DNA of 64,000 nucleotides from Mesorhizobium sp. J18. Lineage in GTDB: Bacteria; Pseudomonadota; Alphaproteobacteria; Rhizobiales; Rhizobiaceae. The translations under genes and the position numbers were made by a program. The notes beneath the pieces were generated by a model, which worked only from the letters and a program-made list of their open reading frames with translations, was not told where the DNA came from and ran no database searches. The stretch lies in the NCBI RefSeq assembly GCF_007829525.1, contig NZ_VLJP01000078.1, forward strand, positions 68,042 to 132,041, written 5' to 3'. This document shows positions 34,583-45,056 of the stretch, piece after piece (positions within the stretch are counted from its first letter, which is position 1; each line of letters starts with the position of its first letter).

Positions 34583-35820
34583 CCGCTACACTTCGGATCG
34601 AGCGCCTCGGCGCGCAGGGCGACGGCGTTGCGGATACGCCGAAAGGCCCCGTTTTCGTGCCTTTCACATTGCCGGGCGAGCGGGTCAGAGCCAGCATCGG
34701 CAAGAACCGCGCCGATCTTCTCGCCATAGAGGAAGCCTCGCCGCTGCGCACCGATCCGGCCTGTCGGCATTTCGGCACATGCGGCGGCTGCGCGGTGCAG
34801 CATCTGGAGGAGGGCACATACCGGACCTGGAAGCGCGAACGTGTCATCACTGCGCTGAACAACCGCGGAATAGCCGTCGAAGTCGATCCGCTGGTGCCTT
34901 GCCTGCCGGCATCACGGCGGCGGATGACCTTCGCGGCCCGCAGGACCGAAGGCGGGATACTGCTCGGCTTCAACCAGGCGCTTTCTCATCGCATCGTCGA
35001 TATCGAGGAATGCCCTATCGCAGTTCCCGAGATCGTTGTACGGCTGGAAGAATTGCGCCGATTGGCGGGCCTCGTCTGCAACACCTCGGATTCCTTCCGT
35101 CTGACGGTAACTGCAACGGCCTCCGGTCTCGACGCCGCTTTCGAGGAAAGCGGAAAGATCAGCGAGAAGGCACGCCGCGCGGCTTCGGATTTCACGATCC
35201 GCCATGGTTTTGCCCGGCTGTCCGTGGCAGGCGAGATCGTGGTGGAGCCGAAAAAGCCGATGATCCGGTTCGGCGATGCTTCCGTCACGCCGCCGCCCGG
35301 CGGCTTCCTGCAGGCGGTTGAGAGTGCCGAGGATGCGATGGCCGGGTTCGCCGTCGCTCATCTTGCCAATGCGAAGAAAGTGCTCGACCTGTTTGCCGGC
35401 TCCGGCGCTTTCGCATTGCGGCTGGCGCGCGACAGCGAGGTGCATGCAGTCGAGGGCGATGCAGCGGCACTTGCAGCCCTCGATCGCGGCTTCCGCTTCG
35501 CGGCTGGCTTGAAGCGGGTAACCACGGAACGCCGCGATCTCTTCCGCCGGCCATTCACTTTCAAGGAGCTGGACGCTTTCGGCGGGCTCGTCTTCGATCC
35601 GCCGCGCGCCGGGGCAGAGGAGCAATCCAAACAGATTGCGCGCTCCTCCGTGCCGCTTGTCGCAGCCATTTCCTGCAATCCGACAACGCTTGCGCGTGAC
35701 TTGGCCATCCTGATCGCGGGCGGCTATGTCCTGAGGCGCGTGGTGCCGATCGACCAGTTTCTCTGGTCGCCGCATGTGGAGGCGGTGGCTCTGCTGGAGA
35801 AGCCGAGAAAGCGGCGCTAA
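34579..35820 (+). CDS. Class I SAM-dependent RNA m5U methyltransferase (RumA/RlmD-like)
   Basis: These enzymes methylate uridine at C5 in 23S rRNA or tRNA. The 413-aa protein has a short TRAM-like N-terminus, a 4Fe-4S cluster set (CRHFGTCGGCAVQHL plus a later CPIA), the SAM motif VLDLFAGSGAFALRLA, and the catalytic SCNPTTLARDL with the nucleophilic Cys. The rRNA or tRNA target cannot be decided from sequence. It overlaps tlyA by 4 bp, and its stop overlaps the convergent sir2 stop (CTAA). Confidence 0.9.
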   Translation: MTATLRIERLGAQGDGVADTPKGPVFVPFTLPGERVRASIGKNRADLLAIEEASPLRTDPACRHFGTCGGCAVQHLEEGTYRTWKRERVITALNNRGIAVEVDPLVPCLPASRRRMTFAARRTEGGILLGFNQALSHRIVDIEECPIAVPEIVVRLEELRRLAGLVCNTSDSFRLTVTATASGLDAAFEESGKISEKARRAASDFTIRHGFARLSVAGEIVVEPKKPMIRFGDASVTPPPGGFLQAVESAEDAMAGFAVAHLANAKKVLDLFAGSGAFALRLARDSEVHAVEGDAAALAALDRGFRFAAGLKRVTTERRDLFRRPFTFKELDAFGGLVFDPPRAGAEEQSKQIARSSVPLVAAISCNPTTLARDLAILIAGGYVLRRVVPIDQFLWSPHVEAVALLEKPRKRR

Positions 35821-36518
35821 ACTTTCAGAAGGCGTTCCACAAAGGCTGGCACGACTTCCGTCGCGCGGCCGTGAATGGCCTCGGCGAAGTCGTCGATGCC
35901 TTCGGAAGGTTCAAGGTTGAGTTCAACCGTATAGGCGCCGGCCCGGGCTGCCTCCTGCACGAACTGGGCCGCCGGATAGACATTGCCGGACGTGCCGATG
36001 GAGATGAACAGGTCGGCACTCCTCAGCGCCTGATAGATCGCTTCCATGTGATAAGGCATCTCGCCGAACCAGACCACGTCGGGCCGCAAATAGCCCTTCG
36101 AGCCGCAGGCGGGGCAGGGGATCGCCCGGGAAAGGTCCTCGCGCCACTCGTGACGGCTGCCGCAATTGGCGCAAAGCGCCTTGGTGTGCTCGCCATGCAT
36201 ATGGAGAAGCTTCTGCGAGCCGGCCTTTTCGTGCAGGTCGTCTATGTTCTGCGTAACGAGGAGGAATTCGCCCTGAAACTCCCGTTCGAGCCGGGCAAGA
36301 GCGAAATGGGCGGCATTGGGCTGAACATCCTTCATGCGTTGCCGGCGCATATTGTAGAATTCGTGAACCCGGTCCGGGTCCCGCGCGAAGCCTTCCGGCG
36401 TCGCCACGTCGCGATAATCGACCTTCGACCAGATGCCGCCCTTGTCGCGGAAGGTGTCGACGCCCGATTCGGCTGAAATGCCGGCGCCAGTGAGGATGAC
36501 AATCCGGGAGAAAGGCAT
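35817..36518 (-). CDS. cobB: NAD-dependent protein deacylase, sirtuin family
   Basis: The 233-aa protein carries the sirtuin NAD site (IVILTGAGISAESGVDTFRD, VTQNIDDLHEKAGS), the catalytic His in LLHMHGEH, and a zinc site of two cysteine pairs (CANC and CPAC). The Tyr/Arg pair that favours succinyl-lysine in class III sirtuins appears in FYNMRRQRM, so desuccinylase activity is plausible. Its ATG overlaps the tldD stop by one base (TGATG), so it is translated with tldD. Confidence 0.92.
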   Translation of the reverse strand: MPFSRIVILTGAGISAESGVDTFRDKGGIWSKVDYRDVATPEGFARDPDRVHEFYNMRRQRMKDVQPNAAHFALARLEREFQGEFLLVTQNIDDLHEKAGSQKLLHMHGEHTKALCANCGSRHEWREDLSRAIPCPACGSKGYLRPDVVWFGEMPYHMEAIYQALRSADLFISIGTSGNVYPAAQFVQEAARAGAYTVELNLEPSEGIDDFAEAIHGRATEVVPAFVERLLKV

Positions 36519-37933
36519 CACGCCTGAGTGCCACCGACCGTCATCCGATCCATCCGGAGATGCGGCTGGCCGACGCCGACGGGAACGCCCTGGCCTGCCT
36601 TGCCGCACATGCCTATTCCGGTGTCGAGCTTCATGTCATTGCCGATCATCGAGACCCTGTGCATGGCATCGGGGCCGTTCCCGATCAGCATGGCGCCTTT
36701 TATGGGCCGGGTGACCTTGCCGTCCTCGATCATGTAGGCCTCGGTGCAGCCGAAGACGAATTTGCCGGAGGTGATATCCACCTGTCCGCCGCCGAAGGAA
36801 ACGGCATAGATGCCTTTCTTGACCGAAGCGATGATCTCCTCGGGGGTCTTGTCGCCAGCGGTCATATAGGTGTTGGTCATGCGCGGCATCGGTTCATGCG
36901 CATAGGATTCGCGCCGCCCGTTGCCCGTCGGAGCCATGCCCATGAGGCGGGCGTTCAGCCTGTCTTGCATATAACCGACGAGCCTGCCGTCCTCGATCAG
37001 CACGTTGCGAGCGCTGGGTGTTCCCTCATCATCGATTGTCAGCGAGCCGCGACGCTCGGCGATCGTGCCGTCATCGACGACCGTGACGCCTCTCGCCGCC
37101 ACCTGGCTTCCCATCAGGCCGGCGAAGGCGGAGGTCTTCTTGCGGTTGAAATCGCCTTCAAGCCCATGGCCGACCGCCTCATGCAGCATGACGCCCGGCC
37201 AGCCGCTCGCCAGTACGATATCGAAAGTGCCGGCCGGCGCCGGCGCGGCCTCGAGATTGACCAGCGCCTGCCGCAACGCCTCGTCGGCAGCGAATTTCCA
37301 GGAATCGTCGGCGACAAATTCCCCGAAGCTCTTGCGTCCGCCCATGCCGTAGGAGCCGCTCTCCTGCCGGTCGCCGTCGCCGACCACGACGGCCACATTG
37401 ACCCGGACCAGCGGACGGATGTCACGCACGAGTCGGCCATCGGCGCGCAGTATCTCGACATGCTGCCAGGATGCGGCGAGTGATGCGGTCACCTGCCGAA
37501 CGCGCGGGTCCTTGTCGCGCAGGAAGGCGTCGATCTTCTGCAGGAGGCGCACCTTCTCCTCGAAGCCGGGAGAGGCGATGGGGTTCTCGTCGCCGTAAAG
37601 CCGCCGGTTCGTGCCGGCCGGAGCATCCGCCAGCGTTCCCGAATAGCCGGCCGTCACCGTGGAGACGGCATCGGAGGCACGGCGCAATGCGGCCCCGGAA
37701 AGCTCGCTCGAATGGGCGTATCCGGTGGCCTCGCCGGCCACGGCGCGCAGGCCGAAGCCCTGGTCGGTATTGAAATTGGCCGTCTTCAGACGGCCATTGT
37801 CGAAGACCAGCGCCTCGCCCTCGCGATATTCGAGGAAAAGCTCGCCGTCATCGGCACCCGCCAGCGATTCGGTCACAATCCGGCGCACGGTTTCGTCGGA
37901 AATGTCGAATCGTTCGATGAGGCTGGAAGTCAT
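36518..37933 (-). CDS. tldD: Metalloprotease TldD
   Basis: TldD, with TldE (PmbA), forms a zinc protease that trims small peptides and natural-product leaders. The 471-aa protein has the HExxxH metal motif in MLHEAVGHGLEGDFNRK, preceded by DIVLASGWPGV, and SYAHEPMPRMTNTYM plus FVFGCTEAYMIEDGKVT. TldE is not in the window. It is the first gene of a tldD-sir2 pair. Confidence 0.94.
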   Translation of the reverse strand: MTSSLIERFDISDETVRRIVTESLAGADDGELFLEYREGEALVFDNGRLKTANFNTDQGFGLRAVAGEATGYAHSSELSGAALRRASDAVSTVTAGYSGTLADAPAGTNRRLYGDENPIASPGFEEKVRLLQKIDAFLRDKDPRVRQVTASLAASWQHVEILRADGRLVRDIRPLVRVNVAVVVGDGDRQESGSYGMGGRKSFGEFVADDSWKFAADEALRQALVNLEAAPAPAGTFDIVLASGWPGVMLHEAVGHGLEGDFNRKKTSAFAGLMGSQVAARGVTVVDDGTIAERRGSLTIDDEGTPSARNVLIEDGRLVGYMQDRLNARLMGMAPTGNGRRESYAHEPMPRMTNTYMTAGDKTPEEIIASVKKGIYAVSFGGGQVDITSGKFVFGCTEAYMIEDGKVTRPIKGAMLIGNGPDAMHRVSMIGNDMKLDTGIGMCGKAGQGVPVGVGQPHLRMDRMTVGGTQA

Positions 37934-37962
37934 GTGAATACTCCGAGAACAAACCCGTTCTC

Positions 37963-38000
37963 CTAGGGTCCTGACTCTAGATAGGAGGTCGGGACCGGTT
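37963..38000. repeat. Short motif related to the 281-bp element ends
   Basis: CTAGGGTCCTGACTCTAG (37963-37980), then AGGTCGGGACC, resembles the CTAGGGTCAGGAC end of the element at 46066. It lies upstream of tldD in the gap before the IalB-like gene. Confidence 0.4.
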
Positions 38001-38014
38001 TGTCACACGGGGTA

Positions 38015-38533
38015 TCAGGGCAATGCGTCGAATCCCTCGCCGAAACCGTTCAGGTCGACCGGAATGCCGATTCCCTCCTCGGGCGTCTGGAAGACGATGA
38101 AAGTGGCGGATTCGCCGCTCCTGAGCGTGCCGAGCAGCGGCTCTTCCAGGATAACCTCGGCATAGCAGCCGTCCTGGAAGCAGCGCACGAAATAGGCCCG
38201 GCCGATATCCTTGCCGTCGACATTCAGGCCGAGCCCGTTTGGAAGAAGCACTCCAAGCGGCGCCAGCACGCGCAGGATTTCTGCCTTGTTGTCAGCCGTC
38301 TTCAGCACCACGACCGACAGGCCGACCTCTGGCCGGTCCTCTGCCATCACATTCTGAATCATGGCGCATTGCTCGCCCGATGCGCCGGCCGGCGTGTCAC
38401 AGATGATCGACCATGCGCCGTGGGTAGAGCGCACATTGCCCGTCGGTTGCTGCTGCGCCATGGCAGGTGTTGCGACAACAGCGGCGAAGGCGAGCGCTGA
38501 AAGGAGGCGCGTTACGAACGGCACAGAGATCAT
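38015..38533 (-). CDS. Invasion-associated locus B (IalB)-like periplasmic protein
   Basis: The 172-aa protein has a signal peptide (MISVPFVTRLLSALAFAAVVATPAMAQ), then HGAWSIICDTPAGASGEQCAMIQ and ARAYFVRC-like FVRCFQDGCYAEVIL. The two cysteine pairs and the WSIxCD start fit the IalB family, common in Hyphomicrobiales and named after a Bartonella invasion locus, with no established biochemical function. The start at 38533 is the beginning of the signal peptide. It is divergent from the cox cluster. Confidence 0.85.
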   Translation of the reverse strand: MISVPFVTRLLSALAFAAVVATPAMAQQQPTGNVRSTHGAWSIICDTPAGASGEQCAMIQNVMAEDRPEVGLSVVVLKTADNKAEILRVLAPLGVLLPNGLGLNVDGKDIGRAYFVRCFQDGCYAEVILEEPLLGTLRSGESATFIVFQTPEEGIGIPVDLNGFGEGFDALP

Positions 38534-38940
38534 GTCCACTCCCAAGCGAATCAATGCAATCTATCCTGCCGCGAGCCCCGACGAAAAAGAAAAACGCCTT
38601 CTGCAGCCAACCGCATGGCAGTTGGTCACATTTTTCGATGAATCCGACTGAAATGCGACCGAAAGAGAAGGCATCCAGCCCTGATTCAACACATTTTTCC
38701 ACCACAATGGGCCGATTTTCCCGCGCTTACCGGGGCAGGGGCGGGATCGCGCGCAAAAATGCCGCATGCATCCCACCATGCCTTTCTTGCGGATCGAATG
38801 AGAGTATGGTTTGAACGCGCGTGATAAAGCCCGGCTGCCATGATGGCGACGAGATTGTCGTCGCGGATGCGCTCAAGCTCGGGGCCTGCCAGTGCGGCTG
38901 CCGGCCGGCGCGGTTGCGCCGCGATCTTGTCGATCGGGAG
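38534..38940. other. 407-bp divergent intergenic region before the cytochrome oxidase cluster
   Basis: This gap separates the divergent IalB-like gene and coxB and should hold promoters for both. I see no RNA gene, strong terminator or convincing small gene. A 39-codon plus-strand frame (MSTPKRINAIYPAASPDEKE) starts at 38532 but has no supporting features. The frame upstream of coxB is open from 38821 without protein-like character. Confidence 0.5.
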
Positions 38941-39819
38941 ATGAAGAGGGTGATGAAGAAATTCCTTGCGATCCTTGGCGTTCCCGCGCTGCTCGCCGCA
39001 ACAACCGCGACATTTGCCGCGCAGCCTGAGTCGTGGCAGACACGTTTTCAGCCGCCGGCAACCCCGATCATGCGTCAGATCGAATGGTTCGAGGCCTATA
39101 CTCTTTGGTTCATCGTGCCGATCACTCTGCTGGTGCTGGCGCTTCTTGCCTGGTGCATCATCCGCTACCGGGCCAGCGCCAACCCTACGCCTTCGCGCAC
39201 CAGCCACAATACGATGATCGAGGTTCTGTGGACTGTCGGCCCGGTGGTGGTGCTGCTGTTCATCGCCGTTCCGTCCTTCCAGCTTCTGACGGCGCAATAT
39301 ACGCCCAGCGAGGAGCCGACCATGACGGTCAAGGCGACCGGCGTGCAGTGGTACTGGGACTACGAATACCAGTATGACGAGCCGCTCACCTTCTCCTCGC
39401 TCATGCTGCAGGAAGGGGACCGGGAGGCTGCCGGCAAGCAGGATGTGGCGGCATATCCGCGGCTCCTGGCGGTCGACAACGAGATGGTCGTGCCTGTCGA
39501 CACCACCATCCGGCTTCTGGTCACCGGCAGTGACGTGATCCACGCCTTCGCCATGCCGGCATTCGGAATCAAGGTCGACGCCGTGCCGGGCCGCATCAAC
39601 GAGACCTGGTTCAGGGCCGAAACCGAGGGCCTTTATTACGGCCAGTGCTCGGAACTGTGCGGCAAGGATCATGCCTTCATGCCGATCGCAATCCGCGTGG
39701 TCTCGGCGGAACAGTATGAGAGCTGGCTGACGGCCGCGCAGACCGATCTGGAGGGCGCGAACCGGAATCTGATGGCGCAAATCGAAAGCGGGAAAAAGCT
39801 TGCGGCCGCGGGCAATTGA
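38941..39819 (+). CDS. ctaC: Cytochrome c oxidase subunit II
   Basis: Subunit II of the aa3-type oxidase receives electrons from cytochrome c at its dinuclear CuA centre. The 292-aa protein has a signal peptide, two membrane helices (LWFIVPITLLVLALLAWCII and a second from IEVLWTVGPVVVLLF), WYWDYEYQYDEP, and the CuA ligands in GSDVIHAFAMP and GLYYGQCSELCGKDHAFMPI. An ATG at 38953 is also possible. coxA follows after 37 bp. Confidence 0.95.
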   Translation: MKRVMKKFLAILGVPALLAATTATFAAQPESWQTRFQPPATPIMRQIEWFEAYTLWFIVPITLLVLALLAWCIIRYRASANPTPSRTSHNTMIEVLWTVGPVVVLLFIAVPSFQLLTAQYTPSEEPTMTVKATGVQWYWDYEYQYDEPLTFSSLMLQEGDREAAGKQDVAAYPRLLAVDNEMVVPVDTTIRLLVTGSDVIHAFAMPAFGIKVDAVPGRINETWFRAETEGLYYGQCSELCGKDHAFMPIAIRVVSAEQYESWLTAAQTDLEGANRNLMAQIESGKKLAAAGN

Positions 39820-39838
39820 GCCCGGCATCGGCCAGTAA

Positions 39839-41506
<1,668 letters not shown>

Positions 41507-41572
41507 GGGAAGCTTTCGTTCGACGCCGCCGGACCGACCGGCGGCGGTTCGGGACCGAGCAAGTACCGGATC

Positions 41573-42511
41573 ATGGCACTGGTCAGAAACCATATCGATG
41601 AACCCGCAAAGCTGCTTTCCGAAGCGCGCGCAGGTGATTATGTTGCGCTGCTGAAGCCGCGGGTGATGTCGCTCGTGGTCTTCACGGCCTTTGTCGGAAT
41701 GGCTACCGCGCCGGGAACGCCGAATCCGCTGCTGGCAATGATCTCCATCCTGGCGATCGCCATCGGGGCGGGCGCCTCGGGCGCGCTCAATATGTGGTAC
41801 GACGCCGACATCGACGCGGTGATGACGCGCACCCGTACGCGACCTGTTCCTGCCGGCCGGGTCTCGCCGGGTGAGGCCATGGTCTTCGGCCTTGTTCTTT
41901 CAGCCTTTTCGGTGATGACGCTCGGCCTCATGGCGAACTGGCTTGCCGCCTCGCTCCTGGCCTTCACGATCTTCTTCTACGTCGTCATCTATACGATGTG
42001 GCTGAAACGCACGACGCCGCAGAACATCGTCATCGGCGGCGCAGCCGGAGCCATACCGCCGGTCATCGGATGGGCGGCGGTGACGGGGAATGTCAGCCTG
42101 GACAGCGTGATCCTGTTCCTCATCATCTTCCTGTGGACGCCGCCGCATTTCTGGGCCCTGGCCTTGTTCAAGAGCGATGATTACGAACGGGCGGGCATTC
42201 CCATGATGCCCAATGTCGAGGGAGAAGCTTCGACGAAGCGGCAGATTTTCGTCTATTCGGCCGTTGTCGCGGTCGTCGGCGTCCTGCCGGTATTCACAGG
42301 CTTTGCCGGACCGATCTATGGCTGCGCGGCCCTGCTGCTTGGCGCCGGTTTCGTCTGGTATGCCTGGGCGGTTCTGCGCATGCCTGCCGACGACAGGACC
42401 ATGAAGCCGGCAAAGGCATTGTTCGCCTATTCGCTTCTTTATCTTTTCGCGATCTTCGCCGCTCTGCTCGCCGACAATTTCGCGGCGCGTTTCGCCGGGC
42501 TCGGAGGTTGA
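41573..42511 (+). CDS. ctaB: Protohaem IX farnesyltransferase (haem O synthase)
   Basis: CtaB adds farnesyl to protohaem to make haem O for the oxidase. The 312-aa UbiA-fold membrane protein has [18 protein letters not shown], the Asp-rich [23 protein letters not shown], and the second motif region [30 protein letters not shown]. It starts 66 bp after coxA and is followed by coxF after 4 bp. Confidence 0.95.
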   Translation: MALVRNHIDEPAKLLSEARAGDYVALLKPRVMSLVVFTAFVGMATAPGTPNPLLAMISILAIAIGAGASGALNMWYDADIDAVMTRTRTRPVPAGRVSPGEAMVFGLVLSAFSVMTLGLMANWLAASLLAFTIFFYVVIYTMWLKRTTPQNIVIGGAAGAIPPVIGWAAVTGNVSLDSVILFLIIFLWTPPHFWALALFKSDDYERAGIPMMPNVEGEASTKRQIFVYSAVVAVVGVLPVFTGFAGPIYGCAALLLGAGFVWYAWAVLRMPADDRTMKPAKALFAYSLLYLFAIFAALLADNFAARFAGLGG

Positions 42512-42515
42512 TCTG

Positions 42516-42671
42516 ATGCCGCAGGAATTCGTGAAACCGACCGAAGAACAGTTGAAGGCACGCCGCAGCCGTTCGATCGCCATGGGGCTGGCGCTCGCGG
42601 CCTTCGTCATTATCGTTTATATCGGCAGCCTGGCGAAGATCGGGCCTGCGATCCTGGACAGGGCGATGTGA
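42516..42671 (+). CDS. Small CoxF-like cytochrome oxidase cluster protein, 51 aa
   Basis: The peptide is [20 protein letters not shown] followed by one membrane helix ([17 protein letters not shown]) and a short tail. Its position between ctaB and ctaG, and the charged N-terminus plus single helix, fit CoxF of rhizobial aa3 clusters. The exact role is unknown, probably assembly or stability. It lies 4 bp after ctaB and 1 bp before ctaG. Confidence 0.85.
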   Translation: MPQEFVKPTEEQLKARRSRSIAMGLALAAFVIIVYIGSLAKIGPAILDRAM

Positions 42672-42672
42672 C

Positions 42673-43293
42673 ATGACGGAGGCACGCAAGCAGCCGGCGG
42701 AAGAACGGCGCCATCGCAACAACCGCGTCATCGCGGCGGTTTGCCTTGCCTTCTTCGGCGGCATGATCGGCATGGCCTATGCCGCCGTGCCGCTTTATCA
42801 ACTTTTCTGCCAGGTCACCGGCTATGGCGGCACGACGCAGCGCGTCGATCAATATTCCGACAGGGTCCTTGACCAGGAAATCACTGTCCGGTTCGACGCC
42901 AACACCACGGGAGGGCTTCCCTGGGAGTTCAGGCCGGAGCAGCGTCACATCAGCATGCCGATCGGCGAGACCGTCCAGGTCGCTTATTTCGCCAAGAATA
43001 ACTCTACCCGGCCCACACGGGGGCGCGCGAGCTTCAATGTCGCGCCCGCCATGGCCGGCGCCTATTTCAACAAGGTGGAGTGCTTCTGCTTCACCGACCA
43101 GGAATTGAAACCGGGGGGATCCCTCGATATGCCGGTCATCTTCTATATCGACCCGGATATCGTGAACGTGCCGGAACTGAAGAACGTGAAGACGATCACG
43201 CTTTCCTACACTTTTTTCCCTCTCAATGAGGATAAACCCGTAGCCGCCTCCTCCAACAAGGACGCGTCGGCAGACAGCAATATTGGGGGTTGA
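42673..43293 (+). CDS. ctaG: Cytochrome c oxidase assembly protein CtaG (Cox11)
   Basis: Cox11 delivers copper to the CuB site of subunit I. The 206-aa protein has one N-terminal membrane helix (VIAAVCLAFFGGMIGMAYAAVPLYQLFCQVTGYGG), a periplasmic domain, and the copper-binding CFC motif in KVECFCFTDQEL. The C-terminus has an extension (KPVAASSNKDASADSNIGG) that is probably flexible. It begins 1 base after coxF and ends 1 base before ctaE. Confidence 0.95.
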   Translation: MTEARKQPAEERRHRNNRVIAAVCLAFFGGMIGMAYAAVPLYQLFCQVTGYGGTTQRVDQYSDRVLDQEITVRFDANTTGGLPWEFRPEQRHISMPIGETVQVAYFAKNNSTRPTRGRASFNVAPAMAGAYFNKVECFCFTDQELKPGGSLDMPVIFYIDPDIVNVPELKNVKTITLSYTFFPLNEDKPVAASSNKDASADSNIGG

Positions 43294-43294
43294 A

Positions 43295-44167
43295 ATGGCC
43301 GATACACACGCCAAGCACCACGACTATCATCTGGTTGATCCCAGCCCGTGGCCGTTCCTTGCGTCGATAGGCGCTTTCGTGACAGCCTTCGGCGGCGTCG
43401 GCTACATGATGTATCTGAAAGGCTCGGAGTTTCCGCTGTTCGGCGTGAACCTCGCCAATCCGTGGCTGTTCTTTGTGGGCTTGGCGATCGTGCTCTACAC
43501 CATGTATGCGTGGTGGGCGGACACGGTCAGAGAGGCCCATGCAGGCCATCACACGCGGGTCGTGTCGCTACATCTGCGCTACGGCATGATCATGTTCATC
43601 GCGTCGGAGGTCATGTTCTTCGTCGCGTGGTTCTGGGCCTTCTTCGATGCCAGCCTTTTCCCGGGCGAGGCCACTCAGGTCATGCGGAGTGAGTTCACCG
43701 GCGGACAGTGGCCGCCCAAGGGTATCGAGGTGCTCGATCCCTTCCATCTGCCGCTCTACAATACGATCATCCTGCTGCTCTCAGGCACCACCGTCACCTG
43801 GGCTCACCATGCCCTTCTGGAGAACGACCGCAAGGGCCTGATCTGGGGCCTGATGCTCACTGTCGCCCTGGGCATCCTGTTCTCCTGCGTACAGGCCTAT
43901 GAGTATATGCATGCGCCGTTCCAGTTCTCGCAGTCGATTTACGGCGCGACCTTCTTCATGGCGACCGGTTTCCATGGCTTCCACGTTCTGGTGGGCACCA
44001 TCTTCCTGCTGGTATGTCTGCTGCGTGCCATGAGGGGAGACTTTACGCCACAGCAGCATTTCGGCTTCGAGGCCGCAGCCTGGTACTGGCACTTCGTCGA
44101 TGTCGTCTGGCTGTTCCTCTTCGCTGCGATCTATGTCTGGGGCGGCTTCGGCGCTCCGATGCATTGA
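43295..44167 (+). CDS. ctaE: Cytochrome c oxidase subunit III
   Basis: Subunit III stabilises the oxidase core and supports proton uptake. The 290-aa protein has seven hydrophobic segments and the typical PSPWPFLASIGAFVTAFGG, FIASEVMFFVAWFWAFFDASLFPG, and ATGFHGFHVLVGTIFLLVCL, with the final AAAWYWHFVDVVWLFLFAAIYVWG. The start at 43295 has a GGGGG site upstream. A rho-independent terminator follows its stop. Confidence 0.96.
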   Translation: MADTHAKHHDYHLVDPSPWPFLASIGAFVTAFGGVGYMMYLKGSEFPLFGVNLANPWLFFVGLAIVLYTMYAWWADTVREAHAGHHTRVVSLHLRYGMIMFIASEVMFFVAWFWAFFDASLFPGEATQVMRSEFTGGQWPPKGIEVLDPFHLPLYNTIILLLSGTTVTWAHHALLENDRKGLIWGLMLTVALGILFSCVQAYEYMHAPFQFSQSIYGATFFMATGFHGFHVLVGTIFLLVCLLRAMRGDFTPQQHFGFEAAAWYWHFVDVVWLFLFAAIYVWGGFGAPMH

Positions 44168-44186
44168 TCGCCGGATAGAAGCGACC

Positions 44187-44227
44187 AAGGGGCGGCGACG
44201 GTATACCGGGCCGCCCTTTTCTTTTTT
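44187..44227 (+). terminator. Rho-independent terminator after ctaE
   Basis: A GC-rich stem (AAGGGGCGGC at 44187-44196 with GCCGCCCTTT at 44210-44219, one G-T pair) is followed by a T-rich run to 44227 (TTTTCTTTTTT). It would end the cox transcript in front of the surf1 gene, which then needs its own promoter or readthrough. Confidence 0.8.
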
Positions 44228-44248
44228 GGCATGGATCTGGAAGAGAGG

Positions 44249-45013
44249 ATGAGCGAAACGCGAGGACCGGCGGCTTCCGGTGGCCGCACATGGCTGCTGC
44301 TTGTGCTCAGCGCTTTGGCGCTTGCGGCTCTGCTCTCGCTCGGCACCTGGCAGGTGCAGCGCCTGCAGTGGAAGGAAGGGCTGCTCGCCCAGATCAACGA
44401 GCGCATCGCCTCCGACCCGGTCCCGCTGGCCGAAATGGAAACCATTTTCGCGCAAGGCGGCGATGTCGACTATCGTCCGGTGAGGCTGAATGGCCGCTTC
44501 GTCCATTCCGACGAGAGGCACTTCCTGGCGACCCACGAGGGACAATCCGGCTTCTTTGTCCACACACCGCTGCAACTCGCCGACGGCCGCTATATCTTTG
44601 TCAATCGCGGCTTCGTGCCCTACGACCGTAAGGACCCGGCGACCCGAAGCGAAGGGCTGACCGAGGGTGAGGTGGAAGTTACCGGGCTTGCCCGCGCGGC
44701 GCCGGCCGAAAAACCGTCATGGATCGTGCCGGATAACGACCCTGCCAAGAATATCTTCTACTGGAAGGACCTCGCCACGATGGCCGCGACCGCCGGTATG
44801 TCCGAGGGGGCGGAAGTCCTGCCCTTCTATGTCGATGCCGACGAGACGCCTAATCCGGGCGGCCTGCCGGTCGGCGGCGTCACCCTGATCGACCTGCCGA
44901 ACAACCATTTGCAATATGCAATTACATGGTACGGTCTGGCACTCGGCCTTTGCGGCGTGGTCGCCGCATGGCTGCTTCGCAGCAGAAGCAGACGTTCCTC
45001 CCTTGACAGATGA
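44249..45013 (+). CDS. SURF1-family cytochrome oxidase assembly protein
   Basis: Surf1 assists haem a insertion into subunit I. The 254-aa protein has two membrane helices: an N-terminal one ([29 protein letters not shown]) and a C-terminal one ([21 protein letters not shown]). Between them is a periplasmic domain with [19 protein letters not shown] and [14 protein letters not shown]. The start at 44249 has a GGAAGAGAGG site, close to the ATG; an ATG at 44231 lies directly after the terminator T-run. Confidence 0.9.
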   Translation: MSETRGPAASGGRTWLLLVLSALALAALLSLGTWQVQRLQWKEGLLAQINERIASDPVPLAEMETIFAQGGDVDYRPVRLNGRFVHSDERHFLATHEGQSGFFVHTPLQLADGRYIFVNRGFVPYDRKDPATRSEGLTEGEVEVTGLARAAPAEKPSWIVPDNDPAKNIFYWKDLATMAATAGMSEGAEVLPFYVDADETPNPGGLPVGGVTLIDLPNNHLQYAITWYGLALGLCGVVAAWLLRSRSRRSSLDR

Positions 45014-45056
45014 CCCCGCGGGCGACCACTTTCCGCCCGCTACAAGGATGAATTCG

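Noticed and set aside
38532..38651. A possible 39-codon gene (MSTPKRINAIYPAASPDEKE) in the gap before coxB.
   Set aside because: It overlaps the IalB-like start and has no ribosome site and no recognisable feature.
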